Source: Patescibacteria group bacterium (GTDB lineage Bacteria; Patescibacteriota; WWE3; UBA101185; UBA10185). From it: DNA of 37,606 bases. A program made the position numbers and the translations under genes. Where the stretch lies: contig JAHYJU010000003.1 of assembly GCA_019428825.1 (NCBI GenBank), positions 1 to 37,606 of the forward strand, read 5' to 3'. Below are positions 17,767-27,508 of the stretch, piece by piece. The notes under the pieces are model-generated. The model searched no databases. It was not told the DNA's origin and worked only from the letters and a program-made list of their open reading frames with translations. Positions within the stretch are counted from its first letter, which is position 1; every line of letters begins with the position of its first letter.

Positions 17767-17801
17767 TTGTCAAAAATCCCCCAAAAGTTTAAAGTATACC
17801 A
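17767..17801 (+). promoter_or_regulatory. ppdK promoter abutting the start codon
   Basis: TTGTCA (17767-17772), 17-bp spacer, TAAAGT (17790-17795), 6 nt, ATG 17802. Confidence 0.6.
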
Positions 17802-20441
17802 ATGAAAAAATACGTATACTTTTTTGGAAATAATAATACTGAAGGTTCCTCGGACATGAAATTTATATTGGGGGGTAAGGGTGCGAATCTTGCTGAAATG
17901 AGCAAGGTAGGAATTCCGGTTCCGTCTGGATTTACAATATCCACTGAAGTTTGCAGAGATTACAATCTAAATGGGGGTCAAATTCCCGAGGGTTTGGAGA
18001 AGCAGGTTGATGAATATTTAAAACAATTAGAAGAAGCTACAGGAAAAAAATTTGGAGATGATAGTAATCCTCTCCTTGTTTCTGTAAGGTCAGGGGCTGC
18101 TGCATCAATGCCGGGTATGATGGATACTATTTTGAATTTAGGTTTAAACGATTCTGTTGTGTCAAGAATTTCTGAAAATACAGGTAACCCAAGATTTGCT
18201 TGGGATTCGTACAGAAGATTTATTCAAATGTACGGGAACGTTGTTGAGAATATTGAGCACGAAAAATTTGAACATATTATTGATGAAGTTAAGTTATCAA
18301 AAGGTAAAAAAGAAGATACCGAAATGTCTTCCGATGATTGGCAAGAGGTTTCAAACGGATATAAAAAATTATTTAAGATAGAAAAAGGATATGATTTTCC
18401 CGATGACGCTAAAAAACAACTTTGGGGATCAATTTTGGCTGTTATAGGGTCTTGGAATAACACCAGGGCTGTTACTTACAGACAACTTAATAGGATTGAT
18501 GAGACAAAAGTATTTGGTACTGCTGTTAATGTTCAATCAATGGTTTTTGGAAATCTAGGTCCTGAATCAGGTACAGGTGTTGCCTTTACGAGAAATCCTT
18601 CCACAGGAGAAAATCTTCCTTATGGTGAGTATTTAATGAATGCTCAGGGTGAGGACGTAGTTGCAGGTATAAGGACTCCTAAACATCTTGATTCTTTAAA
18701 GCAGGAAAACGAGGAAATATATAATCAACTTATTGAGATTTTCTCTATTCTGGAAAAACATTACAAGGACATGCAGGATGTTGAGTTTACTATTGAGAAT
18801 GGAAAATTGTTTATCTTACAAACTAGAAGTGGAAAAAGAACCGCCCCGGCTTCAGTTAAAATTGCCGTAGATATGGTAAGTGAAAATTTAATTACCGAAA
18901 AAGAAGCGTTGCTAAGAATAGAGCCTGATAAATTAGATCAGCTTTTGCACCCAACACTTGATGAAAATGCTAAGTCTCAGTTTAAAGTTATAGCAAAAGG
19001 GCTACCCGCTTCCCCCGGGGCCGGTGTGGGTGAGGTTGTTTTTGATGCAGATACCGCAGTTGATTGGAAAAAGCAAGGAAAAAAGGTAATTTTAGTGCGT
19101 TTAGAGACATCTCCCGAGGACATTGCAGGTATGAACGCTGCAGTTGGTGTTTTAACTGCAAGAGGAGGTATGACTTCTCATGCCGCGGTTGTTGCCAGAG
19201 GTATGGGAAAGTGTTGTGTATCGGGTTGTGAGTCAATATCTGTGTCGGAAGCTAAAAAAGAGATGCATGTAGGTGATTTAGTAGTTTCTGAAGGTGATTT
19301 GATAACATTAGACGGTTCTACAGGTGAAGTTTTTTTAGGAGAAGTTCCTACAACCGATCCCGAACTTTCGGGCTATTTTGCAACTATAATGGAATGGTCG
19401 GACAAATATAAAAAGCTCGGAGTAAGAACTAATGCAGATACTCCAAAAGATTCCCAAGTTGCAAGGGATTTTGGAGCCCAGGGAATTGGTCTTTGCCGAA
19501 CCGAGCATATGTTTTTTGAAACTGATAGGATTTTTGCTGTCCGTCAGATGATTGTTTCTGATACAGTTGATCAAAGAAAAGCTGCTTTGGAAAAGATTTT
19601 TCCTATTCAGAAAAATGATTTCAAAGAGTTATTTCAAATTATGAGTGGCTTACCTGTTAAAATACGTTTACTAGATCCCCCACTTCATGAGTTTTTACCC
19701 AAGACAAAGGAAGATATAAAGGAAATTGCAGATGAAATGGAAATTTCGGAAGAAAAATTAACCGATAAAATTGAATTTTTGCACGAATTTAACCCTATGA
19801 TGGGTCATCGGGGGTGCCGTTTAGGAGTTACTTATCCTGAGATATTTGAAATGCAGGTTAGGGCAATATCAGAAGCTGCTTGTGAGTTTATTAAAGAGGG
19901 AAATTCTATTACTCCTGAAATTATGATTCCTCTTATAGGGGAGTTTAATGAGTTAAAGTGGTTAAAGGACCGTTTAGTTCCGGTAGTTGAGGAAACTATA
20001 AAAAAGTTCGGGGTTGAGATGAAGTATGAGATTGGAACTATGATAGAAATTCCCAGAGCAGCTTTAACTGCTGATAAAATAGCTCAGGAGGCTGATTTCT
20101 TTTCTTTTGGTACAAATGATTTAACACAGATGACTTATGGGTTTTCGAGAGATGATTCGGGTAAGTTTTTGAATGATTACATTGAAAAGAAAATTGTTGC
20201 TGAGGATCCTTTTAAGAGCTTGGATATTGATGGAGTTGGAAAATTGATGAAAATGGCTGTGGATTTGGGTCGTTCTACCAAAGAACACCTGCACATCGGG
20301 ATCTGTGGTGAGCAGGGTGGGGATCCTGCAACGATAAAATTTTGCCACGAAATTGGGTTGGATTATGTATCTTGCTCTCCTTATCGTGTTCCTATTGCAA
20401 GATTGTCCGCAGCTCAGGCAGCTATTGAGAGTGAGGAGTAA
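17802..20441 (+). CDS. ppdK: pyruvate, phosphate dikinase
   Basis: GGKGANLAEM N-terminus, phosphohistidine motif GGMTSHAAVVARGMGKCCVSGC, C-terminal GTMIEIPRAAL, SFGTNDLTQMTYGFSRDD. Confidence 0.97.
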   Translation: MKKYVYFFGNNNTEGSSDMKFILGGKGANLAEMSKVGIPVPSGFTISTEVCRDYNLNGGQIPEGLEKQVDEYLKQLEEATGKKFGDDSNPLLVSVRSGAAASMPGMMDTILNLGLNDSVVSRISENTGNPRFAWDSYRRFIQMYGNVVENIEHEKFEHIIDEVKLSKGKKEDTEMSSDDWQEVSNGYKKLFKIEKGYDFPDDAKKQLWGSILAVIGSWNNTRAVTYRQLNRIDETKVFGTAVNVQSMVFGNLGPESGTGVAFTRNPSTGENLPYGEYLMNAQGEDVVAGIRTPKHLDSLKQENEEIYNQLIEIFSILEKHYKDMQDVEFTIENGKLFILQTRSGKRTAPASVKIAVDMVSENLITEKEALLRIEPDKLDQLLHPTLDENAKSQFKVIAKGLPASPGAGVGEVVFDADTAVDWKKQGKKVILVRLETSPEDIAGMNAAVGVLTARGGMTSHAAVVARGMGKCCVSGCESISVSEAKKEMHVGDLVVSEGDLITLDGSTGEVFLGEVPTTDPELSGYFATIMEWSDKYKKLGVRTNADTPKDSQVARDFGAQGIGLCRTEHMFFETDRIFAVRQMIVSDTVDQRKAALEKIFPIQKNDFKELFQIMSGLPVKIRLLDPPLHEFLPKTKEDIKEIADEMEISEEKLTDKIEFLHEFNPMMGHRGCRLGVTYPEIFEMQVRAISEAACEFIKEGNSITPEIMIPLIGEFNELKWLKDRLVPVVEETIKKFGVEMKYEIGTMIEIPRAALTADKIAQEADFFSFGTNDLTQMTYGFSRDDSGKFLNDYIEKKIVAEDPFKSLDIDGVGKLMKMAVDLGRSTKEHLHIGICGEQGGDPATIKFCHEIGLDYVSCSPYRVPIARLSAAQAAIESEE

Positions 20442-20447
20442 GAATTT

Positions 20448-20505
20448 CCGGGCTGAGTCCTGCGCTAGACTGAGTCCGGCGGACTGAGTCTAGAAAATTC
20501 TAGAT
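20448..20505. repeat. palindromic repeat cluster D downstream of ppdK
   Basis: CCGGGCT-G-AGTCCTG, CTAGACT-G-AGTCCGG, GGACT-G-AGTCTAG, AGAAAATTCT. Confidence 0.85.
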
Positions 20506-20511
20506 AGTTAA

Positions 20512-20588
20512 TGGTGGGCGGTAAAGGAATCGAACCTATGACCTCCACAATGTCAATGTGGCGCTCTAACCGACTGAGCTAACCGCCC
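20512..20588 (-). tRNA. tRNA-Val (anticodon GAC), CCA encoded
   Basis: Acceptor stem GGGCGGT/ACCGCCC, D arm TAGCTCAGTCGGTTAGAGC, anticodon arm CCACA-TTGACAT-TGTGG, T arm GGTTCGATTCC, ACCA 3' end. Confidence 0.95.
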
Positions 20589-20807
20589 CTGCTTATATCT
20601 TATTCTATTTTCAATCTTTCTCACTCGGACAAGCCTCGTTTTATACCCCACTTAATTTCTTGTGTGTATGGCTAGCTCCGGATTTTCAATTAGGAGCTAA
20701 CCGCCCCTGTTTATATCTTATTCTATTTTCAATCTTTCTCACTCGGACAAGCCTCGTTTTATACTCCACTTAATTTCTTGTGTGTATGGCTAGCTCCGGA
20801 TTTTCAA
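20576..20807. repeat. two ~114-bp direct repeats at 118-bp spacing, including the 5' end of tRNA-Val
   Basis: 20576-20689 and 20694-20807 both read gagctaaccgcccctg[c/t]ttatatcttattc...tagctccggattttcaa with two visible mismatches. Confidence 0.95.
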
Positions 20808-20838
20808 GAATATTTTATCAATTTTCAAAGGTTTTTGT

Positions 20839-21435
20839 TTACTTTTTCTTAGGATTCATTACCTTATCAATAATCCCATATTTTACAGATTCTTGAGCGT
20901 CCATCCAATAATCTCTGTCCATGTCTCCCTTTACTTTATCAAGTTTTTGATTTGTTTCTTTAGATATAGCTCCTGCATACTGGTCTCGTAGTTTTAACAT
21001 ATGTTTAGCTGTAATTTCAACATCGCTGGCTTGTCCTTCTACCCCACCAATGACTTGATGAATCATTGTATGTGATCCCGGAAGTGCATACCTTTTACCT
21101 TTTGTTCCCGCAGCTAGTATTAAAGCCCCGGCTGATGCTGCTAACCCTACATTTATTGTAACTACGTCATTTTTAATGTGTTTTATAGTGTCATACATAG
21201 CAACTCCGGCATACACCTCTCCGCCCGGAGAGTTGATGTAAACACTAATATCTTTTTCAGGATTTTGGCTTTCTAAAAAAAGCAGTTGAGCGATAAAAGT
21301 GTTTGCAACTCCCATATCTATCGGTCCTGTAACAAAAACAACGTTGTCTTTTAGAAGTCTCGAATAAATATCATAAGACCTTTCCATTCCTGATTGGTCT
21401 TTTTCGATTACTATTGGTACTAATGTGTTTTTCAT
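20839..21435 (-). CDS. clpP: ATP-dependent Clp protease proteolytic subunit
   Basis: [52 protein letters not shown] (catalytic Ser), MIHQV (catalytic His). Confidence 0.95.
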   Translation of the reverse strand: MKNTLVPIVIEKDQSGMERSYDIYSRLLKDNVVFVTGPIDMGVANTFIAQLLFLESQNPEKDISVYINSPGGEVYAGVAMYDTIKHIKNDVVTINVGLAASAGALILAAGTKGKRYALPGSHTMIHQVIGGVEGQASDVEITAKHMLKLRDQYAGAISKETNQKLDKVKGDMDRDYWMDAQESVKYGIIDKVMNPKKK

Positions 21436-22373
21436 TTTTCCTCCTTTTCTTCATTCTCACTATCATGAGTATGATTATGAGATCCTTGTGTTTCTTCAAT
21501 TAACATATTTAAAAGCTTATTTTTTTGCAAAATATTTTTGATATAAAGTTTCTGCATTGGGTCTTTCATTTGTTCTGCAACACTCGGGTCTCCGGATGCA
21601 TTTATCATTTCATCAATTTCATTATCATCTATTTCTATCTTTTCTTCAGTTATTAAATGAGAAAGTACAAATTCGGCCTTTATATTATTTTCCGCCATTT
21701 TTAAGTAATCGTATCTTATTTCTTCCGCTGTTTTTTCTTGTGCTTGAAGGTATTTATCTAGTGTTAATTTTATTGTTTGTAGCTGTTGCATCAACTGACC
21801 CATTAACCTATCCGCTTCTTCTTCTATTAAAATGTCAGCCATCTCAACTTCAGATTCTTTTAAAAGTACCTCTATTACTTCATTTGGACCAATATGGACA
21901 TGCTCGTGGCCTTCTTTTTCAATGTCCAACTCACCTTTCTGAAGTTTTTCTAACTTTTCTTTTTTAATTTTCTCCGTTTTTTCTTTGTAGTAATCCTTTA
22001 ATGCTTTTTTATAATCTTTCATCTTAACTTCGGGTTTTGTTGCGAATTCTGCTGTGAATTCCAGGTCTTTCTCTATATCAAATTCTTTTATTTCTACTTT
22101 AGGGTTAGATACAGGCATTAGCTTATTCTCTTTTAGAGCTTGGGGATAAAATGTTTGAAGAACCTCATTTATGGTATCTCCATAGAGTTTTGACTCCCCT
22201 ACCTTCTCTATTACCATTTCTCTTGGAGCTGTTCCTTTCCTAAAACCTTGTAACTCGGTATTTTCAACGGCTTTATCAACTTCTTTCTCGTAGAATTCTT
22301 TTACAGTGATGTTTTCTACGGTAATAGTAAGTTTCATGGCCGATTTTGGTAGTTTTTGTATTTGTGTTTTCAT
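21432..22373 (-). CDS. tig: trigger factor, apparently lacking the FKBP-type PPIase domain
   Basis: Ribosome-binding [14 protein letters not shown] signature, helical C-terminal domain, ATGA overlap with clpP. Confidence 0.88.
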   Translation of the reverse strand: MKTQIQKLPKSAMKLTITVENITVKEFYEKEVDKAVENTELQGFRKGTAPREMVIEKVGESKLYGDTINEVLQTFYPQALKENKLMPVSNPKVEIKEFDIEKDLEFTAEFATKPEVKMKDYKKALKDYYKEKTEKIKKEKLEKLQKGELDIEKEGHEHVHIGPNEVIEVLLKESEVEMADILIEEEADRLMGQLMQQLQTIKLTLDKYLQAQEKTAEEIRYDYLKMAENNIKAEFVLSHLITEEKIEIDDNEIDEMINASGDPSVAEQMKDPMQKLYIKNILQKNKLLNMLIEETQGSHNHTHDSENEEKEEK

Positions 22374-22398
22374 AGCTTAGTTATTGTATCATAAGTTT

Positions 22399-23508
22399 TT
22401 AAGTAATTACTCCTGACCCTACACATAAATTTCTTATATAAAAAACACAATATTGCCCGGGAGTTACCCCTATCTTAGGTTCTCTAAACACTATTTTGTA
22501 CTCTTTATTAATTTCATTTATTGGAAAAAGCTCAGCCGAAGAACTTTTTTGTTGATATCTTATCTTTGACTTAACTTTTATTTTTTTTCCGTAGAAATCT
22601 TTGTTTGAAAAAAATACGTCCGAAAGCAATATTTCTGTTTTTCCTAGATCTTTTTTATCAGTAGAGACGATTATTTCGTTTTTAGAAATATCTTTTTTAA
22701 TTACATAATAAGGACCTCCTGCTAAACCTATCTTTTTTCTCTGTCCGATTGTGTAATATTGTAAACCTTTGTGATTACCTAAAACCTTTCCATTTTTATC
22801 AACTATATCACCGTTATTATTTCCAATTTCTTTTTCAATAAAACTGTCTAAAGATTTTTCTGAAACAAAGCAAAAATCCTGACTTTGTAAGATTTTTTCA
22901 TAGAAACCGAGACCTTTTTTTCTAACCATTTTATAAACCTCAGATTTTGTCATTTCTCCTAAAGGGAATATAATTCTTTCTAACCATTCTTGTGGTAACA
23001 AGCTTAGATTATATGTTTGATCCTTAGTTTCATCATTTGAATGTGAAATAAATAATGAGTTGTATTTTCTACTTTTAACAATCTTTGCGTAATGGCCGGT
23101 TGCTACGTATTTTATTCTCTTAGAGTCCGCAAAATTAATCAGCTGTTGAAATTTTGTATTACGATTACACACCATGCAAGGATTCGGGGTTTGGGATTTT
23201 TTCATTGAATCGACAAAATAGTTTATAACATTTTTTTGGAATTCATCCGTAATATCTAAAATATGGTGTTCGCATTCAAATTTATTGCAAATTTCTTTTG
23301 CTCTTTGAATTGAATCTACAGTACAACATGGGTTTTGATTTAAATTTGATTCGTCTTCCCAAACTGAAAATTTTAATGAGACTCCAATAGGTTTCCAGCC
23401 GTTTTCCTTTAAGAGAATTAGTGTAGCGGTTGAGTCGACACCTCCTGACATACCCACAACTATCTTTCTACCTTTTCCCTTGTCTATTCTTCTTGATGTT
23501 CCACCCAT
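22399..23508 (-). CDS. mnmA: tRNA-specific 2-thiouridylase MnmA
   Basis: PP-loop VVGMSGGVDSTATL, TPNPCMVCNRNTKF, GHYAKI, GQRKKIGLAGGPYYV. Confidence 0.94.
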   Translation of the reverse strand: MGGTSRRIDKGKGRKIVVGMSGGVDSTATLILLKENGWKPIGVSLKFSVWEDESNLNQNPCCTVDSIQRAKEICNKFECEHHILDITDEFQKNVINYFVDSMKKSQTPNPCMVCNRNTKFQQLINFADSKRIKYVATGHYAKIVKSRKYNSLFISHSNDETKDQTYNLSLLPQEWLERIIFPLGEMTKSEVYKMVRKKGLGFYEKILQSQDFCFVSEKSLDSFIEKEIGNNNGDIVDKNGKVLGNHKGLQYYTIGQRKKIGLAGGPYYVIKKDISKNEIIVSTDKKDLGKTEILLSDVFFSNKDFYGKKIKVKSKIRYQQKSSSAELFPINEINKEYKIVFREPKIGVTPGQYCVFYIRNLCVGSGVIT

Positions 23509-23981
23509 TCTTCGTATTTTTCCTCCAAAATCTCATTACTCTTTATAACTTGATCGTGTTTTTTTTGGAGAGATTCGGGAATTGGTCTTTTATTTTTGCT
23601 TAAATAATCGTAAATTGCTTCTGCTAAGGCTTCGGTGGCAAGAACTGAGCAGTGGATTTTTATGGGAGGAAGCCCGTCAAGTGACTCAATGATGCTGTCT
23701 TTACTTAATTCCAAGGCTTTTTCTATGGTTTTACCTTTTACCATATCGGTTATTGCGCTACTTGTAGCTATTGCAGCAACACATCCAAAGGTTTGGAATT
23801 TTACATCGGAGATTATCTCTTTTTTACCATCTTTTTTTATCTTGATGTAAAGATACATCATGTCACCGCAAGCTAGGTTTCCGACCTTTCCTACCCCATC
23901 GGCATCCTTTATTTTTCCGAGATTTTTTGGTTTTCTAAAATATTCTAAAACTTTATCTGTATACATATTTACATTTTCCAA
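23484..23981 (-). CDS. iscU: iron-sulfur cluster scaffold IscU/NifU-like
   Basis: GNLACGDMMYLYIKI, FQTFGCVAAIATSSAITDM, HCSVLATEALAEAI. Confidence 0.92.
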   Translation of the reverse strand: MENVNMYTDKVLEYFRKPKNLGKIKDADGVGKVGNLACGDMMYLYIKIKKDGKKEIISDVKFQTFGCVAAIATSSAITDMVKGKTIEKALELSKDSIIESLDGLPPIKIHCSVLATEALAEAIYDYLSKNKRPIPESLQKKHDQVIKSNEILEEKYEEWVEHQEE

Positions 23982-25162
23982 TTTTCTACATTTAAAGGAG
24001 ATATTTTTCTCATTTTCTCCACCGCTTTTGGTAACACTTCTAATAAATAATCTACATCTTTTTCAGTTGTGTACCTACCCAGTGATATTCTAATAGTTCC
24101 TTGTGCATACTTTTCCTCTATCCCACAGGCTAAGAGTACGTGGGAGAATTGCAGTGTCGAGGACGCACATGCGGAAACTGTTGAAACCTCAATTCCCTTG
24201 TTATCAAGTTCCATCATTAAAGCTTCCCCCTCTATAAAATCAAATCTCATATTTACATTGTTAAAGAGTCTATTCTTCGGATGTCCGTTTAGGTGGGAAT
24301 TAGGTATATTTTTTAATATATTTTTAATAATTTTATCTCTTAATTGAGTTTGCCTAAGTTTTTCATCCTGCATTTCTTTTAGACAAAGTTCCAATGCTTT
24401 TGCAAAACCCACTATCCCTGCTACATTTGAGGTTGAAGATCTTTTTCCTCTTTCGTGACCCCCTCCGTGCAAGAGCGGTTCTATCAAAGTTCCTTTTCTT
24501 ATGTATAAAAGTGCAACTCCCTTGGGTCCGTATATTTTGTGCGATGACGCTGTCAAAAGGTCGATATTTACTTTTTTCAAATTTATAGGCATTTTCCCAA
24601 AGCTTTGTGCCGCGTCCGTGTGGAATAAGACCCCTTTTTCTTTGCAGATTTCTCCTATTTCCTTTACCGGTTGAAGTGTTCCTATCTCATTGTTTGAGTG
24701 CATGATGGAGACTAAAATGGTTTCTTTTGTAATCATTTTTTTGAGTTTTTCCAAATCTACGGTTCCGAACTCATCCACGGGGGCGTATTCTATTTCAAAT
24801 CCGTTTTGTGATAACCATTTAGCGCTGTTTAAGACACAATCGTGCTCAACTGAAGAGACAATTATTTTATTTCCCTTGTTTTTATATGCTCTCGCTATTC
24901 CTTTTAATGCCCAGTTGTTGCTTTCTGTGGCTGAGGATGTAAAAAATATCTCACTTAGGTCGCAACTTAAATAATTTGCAAAAATTTCCCTGGCTTTTTC
25001 TAAAGCTTTATTTGCTTCCGTTCCCGCCGAATGAATTGATGCAGGATTCCCGAATTTTTCAGTAAAATAAGGGAGCATAGATTTTACAACGGCTTTGTCC
25101 ACAGGAGTTGTAGCCGCGTAATCCAGGTATACTCTTTTTTTCTTTGTTTTATTGTTTGTCAT
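23969..25162 (-). CDS. iscS: cysteine desulfurase (IscS/NifS family)
   Basis: VYLDYAATTPVD, SSVEHDCVLN, HTDAAQSFGK, SHKIYGPKG, STVSACASS. Confidence 0.95.
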   Translation of the reverse strand: MTNNKTKKKRVYLDYAATTPVDKAVVKSMLPYFTEKFGNPASIHSAGTEANKALEKAREIFANYLSCDLSEIFFTSSATESNNWALKGIARAYKNKGNKIIVSSVEHDCVLNSAKWLSQNGFEIEYAPVDEFGTVDLEKLKKMITKETILVSIMHSNNEIGTLQPVKEIGEICKEKGVLFHTDAAQSFGKMPINLKKVNIDLLTASSHKIYGPKGVALLYIRKGTLIEPLLHGGGHERGKRSSTSNVAGIVGFAKALELCLKEMQDEKLRQTQLRDKIIKNILKNIPNSHLNGHPKNRLFNNVNMRFDFIEGEALMMELDNKGIEVSTVSACASSTLQFSHVLLACGIEEKYAQGTIRISLGRYTTEKDVDYLLEVLPKAVEKMRKISPLNVENWKM

Positions 25163-25262
25163 AAGTTCCGTTATTCTAGCATAAGTAAGACGTGTTTTTA
25201 TCTCTTAGTTTGTAATTTTTCTTACATTTTTCTAGCTATTATAGTGGGTACTTTTTTAAATC

Positions 25263-25472
25263 TTATTCCTTACGAGTCATCGGGCCACCGCATTTCGGGC
25301 ACTTTATCTGATTACATGGCGTACCCGTGTAATGGGGAACTTCGTGTTGGCATTGTTCGTTTGTGCAAATACACGTACCACCAGGTCCCGCTGCATCAGG
25401 TCCGCCCATTCTCCCCCCGGGTTGTCCCCCTCTTCCTATTCCTACTCTACCGAGAAAGTCTTTTAGAGCCAT
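25263..25472 (-). CDS. small Gly-rich zinc-ribbon protein (69 aa)
   Basis: GPGGTCICTNEQCQHEVPHYTGTPCNQIKCPKCGGPMTRKE; Cys/His spacing of a zinc ribbon. Confidence 0.8.
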   Translation of the reverse strand: MALKDFLGRVGIGRGGQPGGRMGGPDAAGPGGTCICTNEQCQHEVPHYTGTPCNQIKCPKCGGPMTRKE

Positions 25473-25570
25473 AAAAACCTCCTTTTTAATGAAATACTTG
25501 TATATTTATATTAGCACTTATCGTGATTTATGTGAAAATATTTCTAAATAATAATGTTTAATAAATAGAG

Positions 25571-26191
25571 TTAAATGTTTAGAATCTCTTTTATTTTGTT
25601 TCTATCTCTTTCGCCTTTTGATATAACACAGTCAAATTGAAAAGTATTCCAATTAAGCTTCTTAGCGCCCTCACAATTTTCTTTAACGTCATCAATAAAA
25701 AATATTTCAGCACCACTATATCCAATTTCATTTTCAATGACTTTATAGATTTCTTCGTCAGGTTTTCTTATACCCATATAACAAGAATCGAAAATATGGT
25801 CGAAAAGAGAGAAGTCAGGATGAAACTCCATTTGCTTCTCTAACGTATCTTTCCAATTATTAGTGCAACAAACGGTCATCAAACCTGCTTTTTTAATTTC
25901 TTTCAGTAAACCCCACCCTGCTTCTATTCGAGGCTGTTCCTCTATCCATGTTTTTTTAAGAGACATCGGGTTTGCCTTAGGATTATATTTTTCCGATAAA
26001 TATTTCCAAAATTCATCCTGATGTTTTTTACCAAGATCCATATCAACATTGTGAGACCAAAGTTCTTCGAACATTTTTTCATCAGAGATATTTAAGAGTT
26101 TTGAGACTTTAGGCACAGCTGATTTCCAGTCAAGTACTACGCCACCGACATCAAAGATTACTGCCTTTGGTTTTTGAATTGTCTTTTTCAT
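25571..26191 (-). CDS. HAD-superfamily hydrolase
   Basis: FDVGGVVLDW (motif I variant), CCTNNW, GIRKPDEEIY, FFIDDVKENCEGAKKL. Confidence 0.88.
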   Translation of the reverse strand: MKKTIQKPKAVIFDVGGVVLDWKSAVPKVSKLLNISDEKMFEELWSHNVDMDLGKKHQDEFWKYLSEKYNPKANPMSLKKTWIEEQPRIEAGWGLLKEIKKAGLMTVCCTNNWKDTLEKQMEFHPDFSLFDHIFDSCYMGIRKPDEEIYKVIENEIGYSGAEIFFIDDVKENCEGAKKLNWNTFQFDCVISKGERDRNKIKEILNI

Positions 26192-26200
26192 TAGTAAAAA

Positions 26201-27508
26201 TTATTTTTCCAGAACTTTTATATTCGCTCCAAGCTTTGTGTAGTCTTTAATAATATTTGGATATCTTCTTAGTAAATATTCCGCGTTGTGAATTGTTGTT
26301 TCCACAGGATCACTTAGAGCAAGAAGAAATATTGCCATAATTGCCTGAATTACTCCCGGAGGATAAACTTCCGAATTTTTTAGTTCTGACGGTCCTGAAA
26401 TTATTACTCTTTGGGGGTCACATAAAAACACATTGGCTCCCATGGTTACCAGTTCTCTGGAAAATTCTAAGCCGGACTCGTACATCCAATTTTGAATTAG
26501 TATCCTCCCATTTAATTTGCACCCTAAGGCCACTACCTGAGGAAGTGCATCTACCGGAAAACCTGGCCAGGGTCTTGGAGAAAATTTAGGTAAGTCATTT
26601 CCTGCCAGGGGCATACTTGAATTTATTAGGTCTATCTTTATGGGTTTAGTCCCATCAACGATTAAATCATTTCCGCTTTTTTTAATTTTAATATTAAATT
26701 TTGATAAATTTTGAATTATTCCATCAACAATATCCGGAACATTTGCATTTTTGATTGTAATAGTACCCTTTGTTAATGCGGCTGCGGTTATGTACCCAAC
26801 TATGTCGATGGCGTCGGGGCCGGGAATGAAAGTCGTTTCTTTGAGCCCCTTTTTTCCTTTAATAGAGATTTTATTTGAACCTATTCCGCTTATCTCAGCA
26901 CCCATACTGCTTAAAAATTTAAGTATGTCAGTTACGTGAGGTTCACAAGCTGCGTCGGTTAGCTCAAAATGTGCTTCGGTTCCTGCTGAGTACATAGCAA
27001 AGTTCTCCGTAGCTGTTACGCTAGCTTCAAGTTGCCAAATTATAGCTTTATTAAATTTTTGTGTAACTTCGAAATTTACTGAATTGGATTTTATTTCAGT
27101 TTTAATACCACAGCCTTTAAAAACATCTATATGAGAGGAAATTGATCTTTTTCCCAGTACACATCCACCTGGAAGGGGGATTCTTGCTTTTCCGAAACGG
27201 GCTAAAAGAGGGCCTGCAAACATTATGGAGCCTCGGAATTTTTTAGATTCTTGGGAATCAATAACCCATTTATTTACTTTTGTACAATCAATTACCAAGT
27301 TATTGTAGTTTTTATCGTTAAATTCCGCTCCAAGATCTTTTAAAATTTGTAGTATTTTATCAACATCTGTAGATTTCGGAACATTTTTATAGATTGTTTT
27401 CCCTCTAACAAGAATACTTGCGGGAAGTGCTGCGACGATGGAGTTTTTATTTGCTATTGGAGTTACTTCTCCACTAAGTTTTTTACCGCCTGTTATCTTT
27501 ATTTTCAT
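26201..27508 (-). CDS. murA: UDP-N-acetylglucosamine 1-carboxyvinyltransferase
   Basis: ANKNSIVAALPASIL, LPGGCVLGKRSISSHI (catalytic Cys region), GPDAIDIVGYITAAALTKG. Confidence 0.92.
   Translation of the reverse strand: MKIKITGGKKLSGEVTPIANKNSIVAALPASILVRGKTIYKNVPKSTDVDKILQILKDLGAEFNDKNYNNLVIDCTKVNKWVIDSQESKKFRGSIMFAGPLLARFGKARIPLPGGCVLGKRSISSHIDVFKGCGIKTEIKSNSVNFEVTQKFNKAIIWQLEASVTATENFAMYSAGTEAHFELTDAACEPHVTDILKFLSSMGAEISGIGSNKISIKGKKGLKETTFIPGPDAIDIVGYITAAALTKGTITIKNANVPDIVDGIIQNLSKFNIKIKKSGNDLIVDGTKPIKIDLINSSMPLAGNDLPKFSPRPWPGFPVDALPQVVALGCKLNGRILIQNWMYESGLEFSRELVTMGANVFLCDPQRVIISGPSELKNSEVYPPGVIQAIMAIFLLALSDPVETTIHNAEYLLRRYPNIIKDYTKLGANIKVLEK

Noticed and set aside
21557-21967. 136-aa + ORF inside tig
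   Set aside because: Low-complexity antisense translation of trigger factor
25244-25551. Overlapping + ORFs across the zinc-ribbon gene
   Set aside because: Cys/His zinc-ribbon pattern and gene orientation support the minus-strand frame
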